NCBI GenBank assembly: GCA_017626625.1
Contig: JAGAIK010000153.1
Span: forward strand, 1 to 6,136
Direction: 5' to 3'
DNA length: 6,136 nt
DNA from: Roseburia sp.
GTDB lineage: Bacteria > Bacillota > Clostridia > Lachnospirales > Lachnospiraceae
The notes beneath the pieces are model-generated. The model did not search any database, was not told the origin of the DNA, and worked only from the letters and a program-made list of their open reading frames with translations. The position numbers and the translations under genes are program-made. Positions 1-5,744 of the stretch are shown in pieces (position 1 is the stretch's first letter; the number at the start of each line of letters is the position of its first letter).

Positions 1-1256
1 AGATTGTGCAGGAATTATCCTGCGGGGAGGGAGGCTGGCAGTTGTCCGGGGCGGGTTATGAAAAATTGCAGGAAAGCTCTTTTCTCTGGGCGATGCTGCT
101 TTCGGAGGACGGTTCGGTGGTTTGGAGCTATGAGCTTCCGGAGGAATTGCCGCTGCATTACAGTTTAGGGGACGTCGCTGCTTTTTCCCGCTGGTATCTG
201 AGGGACTATCCGGTACGGGTATGGCGGAGAGGAGACCTGCTCTGTGTGTTCGGCATGGAAAAGGGCAGCGTCACAAAGATTACGGCGGTTTATGATATGG
301 AGCTGTTAGAGCAGGTACCGTCGCTTATAAAATGTCTGCTGGCTGCCAATGCGGTGATTCTCATAGGTCTTGCGCTGGTGATGGCGTACCGTTTTTACCG
401 TTCCTTAAAACCTATTGCAAGAGGGATTGAGAGCCTGGAAGAAAAAACGGTGCTGGGGCTTTCGGAAAAAGGGGTGCTGGGGGATTTGGCGGCAAAATTG
501 AATCAGACCTCCGCCCTGTTAAGATGGCAGGACGAAAAGCTGTCAAAACGGGAGAAAGCGAGGACGGACTGGATTGCAGGCGTGTCCCACGACATCCGGA
601 CGCCGTTAGCCCTGATTACCGGATATGCGGACGAGCTGGCGGAGGAGAAAAGCCTTGGGGAAGAGGAACGGAAAAAGGCGGAGGTGATTCGCAGGAAGAG
701 TATCATCATCCGGCAGTTGATTTCCGATTTGAACCTGACCTCGAAATTGGAATATCAGTCGCAGCCGCTGCAAAAGACAGACTTTTCCCCCGCAGGACTT
801 TTGCGGGAGTGTGTTGCGGAATATTATAATGACGGTCTGTCAGAAAAATATGACATAGCGCTTAAGATAAATGACGGCGTGGAGGGGTGCTGTTTTTTGG
901 GGGATACGGGACTGCTTCTGCGGTGTTTCCGCAATCTCATAGGAAACAGTCTCAGGCATAACCCCCAGGGGGCGGAGGTTTTGATTGAGCTTTCTAAGAA
1001 GCAGGACGGTATCCATCTCTTTTTTTCGGACACAGGCTGCGGTATCCCGGAAAAAGTTGTGGAGGCGCTGTCGGGAAGAGAAGATTTATTGCAGGGGGAG
1101 ACGGTACATGTCATGGGGCTTCGCATTGCAAAACAGATTGCAGAAGCCCATGGATTCCGGTTTTGTCTGAAAAAGCGTCCCTGCGGCGGATATGATGTGG
1201 AAATAATCCTGCTTTGGGAAGAAGGGCAGGTTTGGGAGGAAAAGGATACCCGGTAA
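1..1256 (+). CDS. Sensor histidine kinase, 5'-truncated by the window edge
   Basis: Membrane sensor kinase of a two-component system: it autophosphorylates on histidine and passes the phosphate to a response regulator, which is probably encoded just upstream, outside the window. The frame is open to base 1, so the GTG at 6 is only the first possible start inside the window; the true start and a first membrane helix are likely missing. Numbering from that GTG: extracytoplasmic sensor remnant about 1-105, membrane helix about 106-129, HAMP-like/coiled linker about 130-185, HisKA H-box with phosphoacceptor His195 in GVSHDIRTPLALI (HDxxT form typical of kinase/phosphatase enzymes), N-box NLIGNSLRHN 310-319, G1 box DTGCGIP 342-348, and a short G2 region MGLRIAKQIAEAHG 370-383. 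The G2 box reads MGLR instead of GxGLG, a variant I believe is common in clostridial kinases. No input signal can be read from the sequence. Kinase identity is secure; the subfamily is not. Confidence 0.93.
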   Translation, partial: IVQELSCGEGGWQLSGAGYEKLQESSFLWAMLLSEDGSVVWSYELPEELPLHYSLGDVAAFSRWYLRDYPVRVWRRGDLLCVFGMEKGSVTKITAVYDMELLEQVPSLIKCLLAANAVILIGLALVMAYRFYRSLKPIARGIESLEEKTVLGLSEKGVLGDLAAKLNQTSALLRWQDEKLSKREKARTDWIAGVSHDIRTPLALITGYADELAEEKSLGEEERKKAEVIRRKSIIIRQLISDLNLTSKLEYQSQPLQKTDFSPAGLLRECVAEYYNDGLSEKYDIALKINDGVEGCCFLGDTGLLLRCFRNLIGNSLRHNPQGAEVLIELSKKQDGIHLFFSDTGCGIPEKVVEALSGREDLLQGETVHVMGLRIAKQIAEAHGFRFCLKKRPCGGYDVEIILLWEEGQVWEEKDTR

Positions 1257-1270
1257 AAAGGGTGAATTTG

Positions 1271-1299
1271 TTGACAAAGTGGCTTGATACGATTAAAGT
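1271..1299 (+). promoter_or_regulatory. Predicted sigma-A promoter of the LysR-type regulator gene
   Basis: A perfect -35 TTGACA (1271-1276) is followed after 17 bases by TAAAGT (1294-1299), a 4/6 match to the -10 consensus. Transcription would start near 1306, giving a leader of about 50 bases before the GTG at 1357. An alternative pair is TTGATA (1284-1289) with TATCAG (1307-1312), also spaced by 17. Either would put transcription initiation downstream of the ATG at 1300, which supports the GTG start. Confidence 0.55.
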
Positions 1300-1301
1300 A
1301 T
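1287..1301 (+). promoter_or_regulatory. Candidate LysR-type operator (ATAC-N7-GTAT) in the regulator's own promoter
   Basis: The exact dyad ATAC (1287-1290), 7 bases, GTAT (1298-1301) has the T-N11-A geometry used by LysR-type regulators. It covers the predicted -10, a position suited to autorepression. Aligned over 15 bases with the core of the palindrome upstream of metE (ATAG-N7-CTAT), it agrees at 10 positions and has the same spacing, so one protein could bind both. The site itself is seen in the sequence; its binding by this regulator is inference. Confidence 0.45.
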
Positions 1302-1356
1302 GAAAGTATCAGGAACTGTTATTTGGTTTTCAGGAAAGAGGAAAGCGGGGGATACT

Positions 1357-2256
1357 GTGACACTTCAGCAGTTAAAATATGTCAGAACAGTGGCGGAAAC
1401 GGGAACTATCACAGAGGCAGCCGAAAAACTCTATATATCCCAGCCCAGCCTGACAAATGCCATCCACGAATTGGAAAAGGAAATGAATATCCGGATTTTT
1501 AACAGAACCAATAAGGGAATCAGCCTTTCCAGGGAAGGGGAAGATTTTTTGGGGTATGCCAGGCAGGTGTTAGAGCAGGCGGCGATTCTGGAAGATAAAT
1601 ATAAGGGCAGCGGCGGGGGAAAAAAGCAGTTCTGCGTGTCCACACAGCATTATTCCTTTGCCGTCAACGCCTTTGTGGATTTAATCAAGGAATACGGGCA
1701 GGAGGAATATGATTTCAGCTTAAGGGAAACACAGACCTATGAAATTATTGAAGATGTTGCCCGGATGAGAAGTGAAATCGGGCTTTTGTTTTTGAATGAT
1801 TTTAATGAGACGGTAATCCGTAAAATCTTAAAGTCCCGTGAGTTGGAATTTCATCCGCTCTTTGTGGCAAAGCCCCATGTATTTATCAGCAGGAAGCATC
1901 CCCTTGCGGACCGGGAAATCATTACCAACGAAGAGCTTATGCCCTATCCCTACCTGTCTTTTGAACAGGGGGAGCATAATTCCTTTTATTTTTCAGAAGA
2001 GATTTTCTCCGTTTCGGAGCGAAAGAAAAATATAAGGGTGAGGGACAGGGCAACGTTATTCAACCTTTTAATCGGGTTAGACGGATATACGGTATGCAGC
2101 GGTGTCATCGACAGAAAACTCAACGGAAAAGATATTATTGCCGTCCCCTTAGCAGAGGAAAGCAGTATGCACATCGGTTATATTACCCATGGCAAGGGGC
2201 TGCTCAGCCGGCTTGGCAGCAGTTATTTAGAGGCGTTGAAAAAATACGTGGAATAG
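1357..2256 (+). CDS. metR: LysR-type transcriptional regulator, MetR/MtaR-like
   Basis: Cytoplasmic DNA-binding regulator of 299 residues, the normal size for the LysR family. With the GTG start the protein begins TLQQLKYV at residue 2, as family members do, and a purine-rich stretch ending in GGGGGA (1347-1352) precedes it. The upstream in-frame ATG at 1300 would add 19 unfamily-like residues, lacks a ribosome site and lies in the predicted promoter. Winged helix-turn-helix is about residues 1-60, with recognition segment ISQPSLTNAIHELE 27-40. A linker helix follows, then the effector domain from about 90 to 290. Segments RSEIGLLFLN (138-147), HNSFYFSEE (207-215) and DRATLFNLLIGLDGYT (230-245) closely resemble, from memory, the streptococcal MetR/MtaR/CpsY group that controls methionine genes. 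The gene lies directly upstream of metE-metF and their MET-box-like palindrome, so it probably controls them with homocysteine or a related signal as effector. LysR family is certain; the methionine role is well supported inference. Confidence 0.85.
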   Translation: MTLQQLKYVRTVAETGTITEAAEKLYISQPSLTNAIHELEKEMNIRIFNRTNKGISLSREGEDFLGYARQVLEQAAILEDKYKGSGGGKKQFCVSTQHYSFAVNAFVDLIKEYGQEEYDFSLRETQTYEIIEDVARMRSEIGLLFLNDFNETVIRKILKSRELEFHPLFVAKPHVFISRKHPLADREIITNEELMPYPYLSFEQGEHNSFYFSEEIFSVSERKKNIRVRDRATLFNLLIGLDGYTVCSGVIDRKLNGKDIIAVPLAEESSMHIGYITHGKGLLSRLGSSYLEALKKYVE

Positions 2257-2266
2257 GAATTTTTAA

Positions 2267-2303
2267 ACAGGTTAGCCATAGTTTAAAACTATGGCTAACC
2301 TGT
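2267..2303 (+). promoter_or_regulatory. Perfect 18+18 palindrome with MET-box-like core; probable MetR operator, possibly also a terminator
   Basis: Arms 2267-2284 and 2286-2303 are perfect reverse complements around the single base A2285. The central 17 bases, CATAGTTTAAAACTATG (2277-2293), match the streptococcal MET-box as I recall it (TATAGTTTnAAACTATA) at 15 of 17 positions, and contain ATAG-N7-CTAT with T-N11-A spacing. The centre is about 66 bases upstream of the predicted metE start, the usual site for LysR-type activators. The same sequence begins 11 bases after the regulator's stop codon and would form a strong RNA hairpin. The following bases (ATTTATATATATT) are U-rich but not a clean U tract, so intrinsic termination may be partial. 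Both roles may coexist; I favour the operator. Confidence 0.7.
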
Positions 2304-2321
2304 ATTTATATATATTATACA
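2301..2321 (+). promoter_or_regulatory. AT-rich spacer with TGTAT/ATACA half-sites abutting the metE -35
   Basis: TGTAT (2301-2305) and ATACA (2317-2321) are inverted half-sites separated by 11 A/T bases, and the second coincides with the -35 hexamer. LysR-type activators commonly contact a second, weaker site next to or over the -35, so this may be the activation site accompanying the palindrome. An A/T-rich stretch can produce such half-sites by chance, so this is tentative. Confidence 0.25.
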
Positions 2322-2344
2322 AGCAGAACCAGACAAATTATAAT
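2316..2344 (+). promoter_or_regulatory. Predicted sigma-A promoter of metE-metF
   Basis: A perfect -10 TATAAT (2339-2344) lies 17 bases after TATACA (2316-2321), a 4/6 match to the -35 consensus. The start site would be near 2351, giving a leader of about 96 bases. A strong -10 with an imperfect -35 next to the palindrome suits an activator-dependent promoter. Confidence 0.65.
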
Positions 2345-2369
2345 GAGAGAAAAGTTGCTGTTCATTGTG

Positions 2370-2392
2370 CATCATACGCCACGTAGCTGATG
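2370..2392 (+). other. Hairpin in the metE 5' leader
   Basis: CATCATACG (2370-2378) pairs with CGTA (2382-2385) and TGATG (2388-2392), giving a 9-pair stem with loop CCA and a two-base GC bulge on the 3' side. No U tract follows, so it is not an intrinsic terminator. It does not resemble an S-box, T-box or cobalamin riboswitch. It could stabilise the messenger or be a protein site, or have no function. Confidence 0.35.
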
Positions 2393-2436
2393 GCTTGCGA
2401 ACCGTAACGAAAAAAAGATGAGATACATTATGATTT

Positions 2437-2441
2437 GGAGG
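2437..2441 (+). promoter_or_regulatory. metE ribosome binding site that fixes the start at 2447
   Basis: GGAGG, within GGAGGAG, lies 5 bases before the ATG at 2447. The in-frame TTG at 2435 partly overlaps it and therefore cannot be served by it, so the protein begins MQTSVIGFPRIG. Confidence 0.85.
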
Positions 2442-2446
2442 AGATT

Positions 2447-4717
2447 ATGCAGACATCAGTGATTGGATTTCCAAGGATTGGAACAGTAAGAGAATTAAAA
2501 TTTGCCTGTGAAAAATATTTCAGAAATGAAATTAAGGCAGAGGAACTGCGGCAGACGGCGGAGACTTTGCGGAAGACGCATTGGAATACACAGAAAAACG
2601 CAGGAATCGATTACATATCCAGTAATGATTTTTCTTATTATGACATGCTGTTAGACACGGCGGTGCTGTTTGGTATCATTCCAAAACGTTACCGGGAATT
2701 AAATTTACCGGAGTTAGATACTTATTTTGCCATGGCGCGGGGGTATCAGGGAGCTTCGGGGGATGTCAGGGCGCTTGCCATGAAAAAATGGTTCAATACC
2801 AATTACCATTACATCGTCCCGGAGTTAGAGGACGATACCGTGATAACGCTTTCCGGCAGTAAGCTGTGGGACGAATATGCAGAGGCAAAAGCCCTTGGGA
2901 TAGAGACAAAGCCTGTGGTCATCGGCGCCTATACCTTGTTAAAGCTGTGCCGCTATACCGGGAAAAAAACGGCTGACGATTATTTAGAGGAAGTCATCTG
3001 TGCGTACCGGGAACTGATAAAAAAATGTGAAGAATATCAGGTTGCATGGCTTCAGTTTGACGAGCCGTCCCTGGTACAGGATATGGAAAAGGAGGATTTA
3101 ACTTTATTCCGTAAGCTTTACGATGGGATTTTGCCCTCCGTAAAGCAGTGCAAGGTATTGCTTCAGACTTACTTTGGTGATGTCAGGGACGTTTATCCTG
3201 AATTGATAAAAATGCCCTTTGGGGGAATCGGTCTTGATTTTATCGAGGGAAAAGAAACCTGTCGTCTGATAGAAACCTATGGCTTCCCAGAGGATAAGCT
3301 GTTATTTGCAGGTCTGATCAACGGAAAAAACATCTGGAAAAACCATTATGGAAAAACCTTACAGACCCTGGAAGCATTGCAGAAAAAGGGGATTCAGACA
3401 GTGCTGTCGACCTCCTGTTCCCTGCTGCATGTGCCCTATACCTTAAAGCATGAGAAAAAGCTGTCGCCGGAATACTTAGATCATTTTGCCTTTGCAGAAG
3501 AAAAGTTAGAGGAATTAAGGGAGTTAAAATATCTTTCGGAATGCGGAGCTTATCATTCCGACGCTGCCTATCTGAATAATGAAAAGCTGTTTGCAGAAGA
3601 CAGAAACTGCCGGAATGTAGAGGTAGAGAAACGGCTTTCCCTTGTAAAGGACAGTGATTATGTAAGGCTGCCGGCCCGGAGGGAACGTCAGAAACTGCAG
3701 AAAAAAGTCTTCGGGCTGCCGGAACTTCCCACAACAACCATCGGCTCTTTCCCACAGACAAAGGATGTGAAGGCGAACCGTTCCACTTACCGGAAAGGCG
3801 AAATATCAGAGCAGGAATATGTGGAATTTAACCGGAAAAAGATTGCGGAGTGCGTCCGGTGGCAGGAGGAAATCGGGCTGGACGTATTAGTTCACGGAGA
3901 ATATGAAAGAAATGATATGGTGGAGTATTTCGGGGAGGCTTTGGGAGGCTTTTTATTCACGGAAAAAGCATGGGTGCAGTCCTATGGCACAAGATGTGTA
4001 AAACCGCCCATTATATGGGGCGATGTGTACAGAGAAAAGCCTATAACCGTGGAATGGTCGGTCTATGCACAGTCCCTGACGAAAAAAATCATGAAGGGAA
4101 TGCTGACAGGTCCCGTCACGATTTTAAACTGGTCATTTCCGAGGGAAGATATTTCCATAAAGGAATCCATTTCCCAGATTGCACTGGCAATCAGAGATGA
4201 GGTGCTGGATTTGGAGAAAAACGGAATCCGTATGATACAGATAGATGAGGCGGCACTGCGGGAAAAACTGCCTTTAAGGAAAACGGACTGGCAAAAGGAG
4301 TATCTCGATTTTGCGATTCCGGCTTTCCGGCTGACGCACAGCGGCGTAAAACCGGAAACCCAGATTCATACCCATATGTGTTACAGTGAATTTACAGATA
4401 TCATACCCGCCATTGATGCGATGGATGCGGATGTCATCACCTTTGAAGCGTCCCGCTCGGATTTGCAGATTTTAGATGCTTTGCGGGAGCATCATTTTGA
4501 AACGGAGGCAGGTCCCGGAGTCTATGATATTCATTCTCCGAGAGTACCTTCTGTGGAGGAAATCGTGGCTGCCGTAGAACGTATGCTTACCAAAATTGAC
4601 CGGGAAAAACTGTGGATAAATCCTGACTGCGGATTAAAAACGAGAGCCATGCCGGAAACGGATGCCAGCCTTAGAAATATGACAGAGGCGGCGCGGCGTA
4701 TCAGGAAAGAAGTATAG
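2447..4717 (+). CDS. metE: Cobalamin-independent methionine synthase (5-methyltetrahydropteroyltriglutamate-homocysteine methyltransferase)
   Basis: Cytoplasmic enzyme that moves the methyl group of 5-methyl-tetrahydropteroyl-polyglutamate to homocysteine, the last step of methionine synthesis, without B12. At 756 residues it is full length (E. coli 753). The N-terminal barrel shows GFPRIG 7-12, KWFNTNYHY 114-122, QFDEPSL 203-209 and STSCSLLH 321-328. The catalytic barrel shows TTTIGSFPQT 429-438, VHGEYERNDMVEYF 482-495, GMLTGPVTILNWSFPRED 551-568 and GPGVYDIHSP with His696. By alignment to E. coli His641, Cys643, Glu665 and Cys726, the zinc ligands are His643, Cys645, Glu667 and Cys728; all are present. 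Two differences from E. coli: IDEPALREGLP reads IDEAALREKLP, as I recall for streptococcal enzymes, and the oxidation-sensitive E. coli Cys645 position is Ser647. It is first in a two-gene unit with metF, probably under the upstream LysR regulator. Confidence 0.98.
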   Translation: MQTSVIGFPRIGTVRELKFACEKYFRNEIKAEELRQTAETLRKTHWNTQKNAGIDYISSNDFSYYDMLLDTAVLFGIIPKRYRELNLPELDTYFAMARGYQGASGDVRALAMKKWFNTNYHYIVPELEDDTVITLSGSKLWDEYAEAKALGIETKPVVIGAYTLLKLCRYTGKKTADDYLEEVICAYRELIKKCEEYQVAWLQFDEPSLVQDMEKEDLTLFRKLYDGILPSVKQCKVLLQTYFGDVRDVYPELIKMPFGGIGLDFIEGKETCRLIETYGFPEDKLLFAGLINGKNIWKNHYGKTLQTLEALQKKGIQTVLSTSCSLLHVPYTLKHEKKLSPEYLDHFAFAEEKLEELRELKYLSECGAYHSDAAYLNNEKLFAEDRNCRNVEVEKRLSLVKDSDYVRLPARRERQKLQKKVFGLPELPTTTIGSFPQTKDVKANRSTYRKGEISEQEYVEFNRKKIAECVRWQEEIGLDVLVHGEYERNDMVEYFGEALGGFLFTEKAWVQSYGTRCVKPPIIWGDVYREKPITVEWSVYAQSLTKKIMKGMLTGPVTILNWSFPREDISIKESISQIALAIRDEVLDLEKNGIRMIQIDEAALREKLPLRKTDWQKEYLDFAIPAFRLTHSGVKPETQIHTHMCYSEFTDIIPAIDAMDADVITFEASRSDLQILDALREHHFETEAGPGVYDIHSPRVPSVEEIVAAVERMLTKIDREKLWINPDCGLKTRAMPETDASLRNMTEAARRIRKEV

Positions 4718-4742
4718 AATAAGAGAAAGACGGTGTGGTAAA

Positions 4743-5603
4743 ATGAAGATTGCAGAGATATATGGTAAAAACAAAAAAAGTCTGTCCTTTGAGATTTTTC
4801 CGCCGAAAAAGGACAGTGAGCTTGAAAATATTGATGAAACGCTGGCGATTTTGTGTGAATTAAATCCTGACTACATCAGCGTGACCTTTGGTGCGGGGGG
4901 CAGTTCTAATTGCAACCGCACCATAGAGCTTGCGAAAAAAATAAAGTATGAGTATCATGTAGAGCCGGTGGTGCATTTAACGTGCCTCCACTATAACAGA
5001 GCGGAAATCGATGAATTTGCAAGGATTTTGACAGAGGAGGGGATTGAGAATGTGCTTGCCCTCCGGGGAGATAAAAAACCGGATGTTGCTGAGAAGGAAG
5101 ATTTTAAACATGCTTCCGATTTAATTTCCTATTTGAAACAGGAAAGTGAATTCTGCTTTTTGGGCGCCTGCTATCCGGAGTGTCATCCGGAATCAGAGAG
5201 CCGAATCAGTGAGATAAAATACACAAAAGAAAAGGTGAATGCAGGTGCGGAGGTATTGCTGTCCCAGCTATTTTTTGACAACAGGCAGTTTTTCCGTTTT
5301 TTAGAGGACTGCCGGATTGCAGACATCAATGGTCCCATTATTCCCGGTATTATGCCTGTCATAAACGCCGCTCAGATAAAACGGATGGTAACTATGTGCG
5401 GGGCAACCTTTCCGGAACGTTTTCAGAAAATTATAAATAAATATGAGAATAATAAGGAGGCGCTTTTTGATGCGGGAATGTCCTATGCTTTAAGCCAGAT
5501 TATTGATTTGCTGGTAAGCGATATTGACGGGATTCATCTTTATACCATGAATAATCCCCTTGTAGCGGGAAAGATATGTGAGGGCATCCGGAATATCATA
5601 TAA
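4743..5603 (+). CDS. metF: 5,10-methylenetetrahydrofolate reductase
   Basis: Cytoplasmic FAD enzyme that reduces 5,10-methylene-tetrahydrofolate to 5-methyl-tetrahydrofolate, the methyl donor for MetE. At 286 residues it is near the E. coli length (296) and is the short bacterial form with only the catalytic TIM barrel. Visible motifs are SFEIFPPK 15-22 with the conserved catalytic Glu17, SVTFGAGGS 46-54, ALRGDKKP 106-113 with Asp110 (E. coli Asp120, flavin tuning), ACYPECHPES 142-151, SQLFFD 174-179 with Gln175 (E. coli Gln183, folate binding), PGIMPV 201-206 and GIHLYTMN 263-270. The ATG follows the metE stop by 25 bases with no promoter or terminator between, so the two genes are almost certainly cotranscribed. 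The ribosome site is weak (GGTGTGG, 4732-4738), which may lower MetF output relative to MetE. Some clostridial MetF proteins associate with electron-carrier subunits; no such partner gene sits inside this unit. Confidence 0.97.
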   Translation: MKIAEIYGKNKKSLSFEIFPPKKDSELENIDETLAILCELNPDYISVTFGAGGSSNCNRTIELAKKIKYEYHVEPVVHLTCLHYNRAEIDEFARILTEEGIENVLALRGDKKPDVAEKEDFKHASDLISYLKQESEFCFLGACYPECHPESESRISEIKYTKEKVNAGAEVLLSQLFFDNRQFFRFLEDCRIADINGPIIPGIMPVINAAQIKRMVTMCGATFPERFQKIINKYENNKEALFDAGMSYALSQIIDLLVSDIDGIHLYTMNNPLVAGKICEGIRNII

Positions 5604-5664
5604 AGAAAGCGGCTGCATTGTCAGAAAAAGTGGAAACAGAATAACAGTCATAAATAGAAAATAT

Positions 5665-5704
5665 AGGAAAAGCCGTTGAAAATCTTCGGCTTTTCCTTTA
5701 TTAT
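5665..5704 (+). terminator. Rho-independent terminator of metE-metF
   Basis: AGGAAAAGCCG (5665-5675) pairs perfectly with CGGCTTTTCCT (5687-5697) around an 11-base loop, followed by a U-rich tail TTATTATGTT. The 11-pair stem with a GC-rich top is a convincing intrinsic terminator 61 bases after the metF stop. The bases between the stop and the stem (5604-5664) hold nothing I recognise. Confidence 0.85.
5676..5704 (+). promoter_or_regulatory. Predicted promoter of the NfnA-like gene, nested in the terminator
   Basis: TTGAAA (5676-5681, 5/6 match) lies in the terminator loop, and TATTAT (5699-5704, 5/6 match) in its U-rich tail, with an ideal 17-base spacer formed by the 3' arm. Transcription would start near 5711, leaving a leader of about 34 bases with TAAGGAGG at 5731-5738. 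This would let the next gene be expressed independently of the methionine genes. Confidence 0.55.
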
Positions 5705-5744
5705 GTTAAAGAGTGTAGCGTAACACAAGCTAAGGAGGAAAAAC

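Noticed and set aside
1248..1264. Terminator for the histidine kinase (ACCC ... GGGT)
   Set aside because: Only four pairs with no U tract; too weak to call. The kinase transcript may run into the regulator gene.
1300..1356. Longer regulator protein starting at ATG 1300
   Set aside because: No ribosome site precedes it, it lies inside the predicted promoter/operator, and the 19 extra residues do not fit the LysR family start.
2343..2390. Possible 15-codon leader peptide (MREKLLFIVHHTPRS) upstream of metE
   Set aside because: Its ATG overlaps the -10 hexamer, so it lies before the predicted transcription start. It has no ribosome site and no run of methionine codons.
2435..2446. TTG at 2435 as the metE start
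   Set aside because: It partly overlaps the GGAGG ribosome site that serves ATG 2447, and homologues begin near the GFPRIG motif.
2257..2446. SAM-I, T-box or cobalamin riboswitch upstream of metE
   Set aside because: None of the conserved core sequences are present and the predicted leader of about 96 bases is too short for these elements.
3318..3761. 147-codon open frame on the minus strand inside metE
   Set aside because: It lies antisense to a fully conserved enzyme, has no recognisable domain or ribosome site, and its composition is that of a shadow frame.
5704..5725. Rex-type redox operator (TGTTA ... TAACA) before the NfnA-like gene
   Set aside because: The half-sites are 12 bases apart, while the Rex consensus leaves about 6, and the outer bases do not match.
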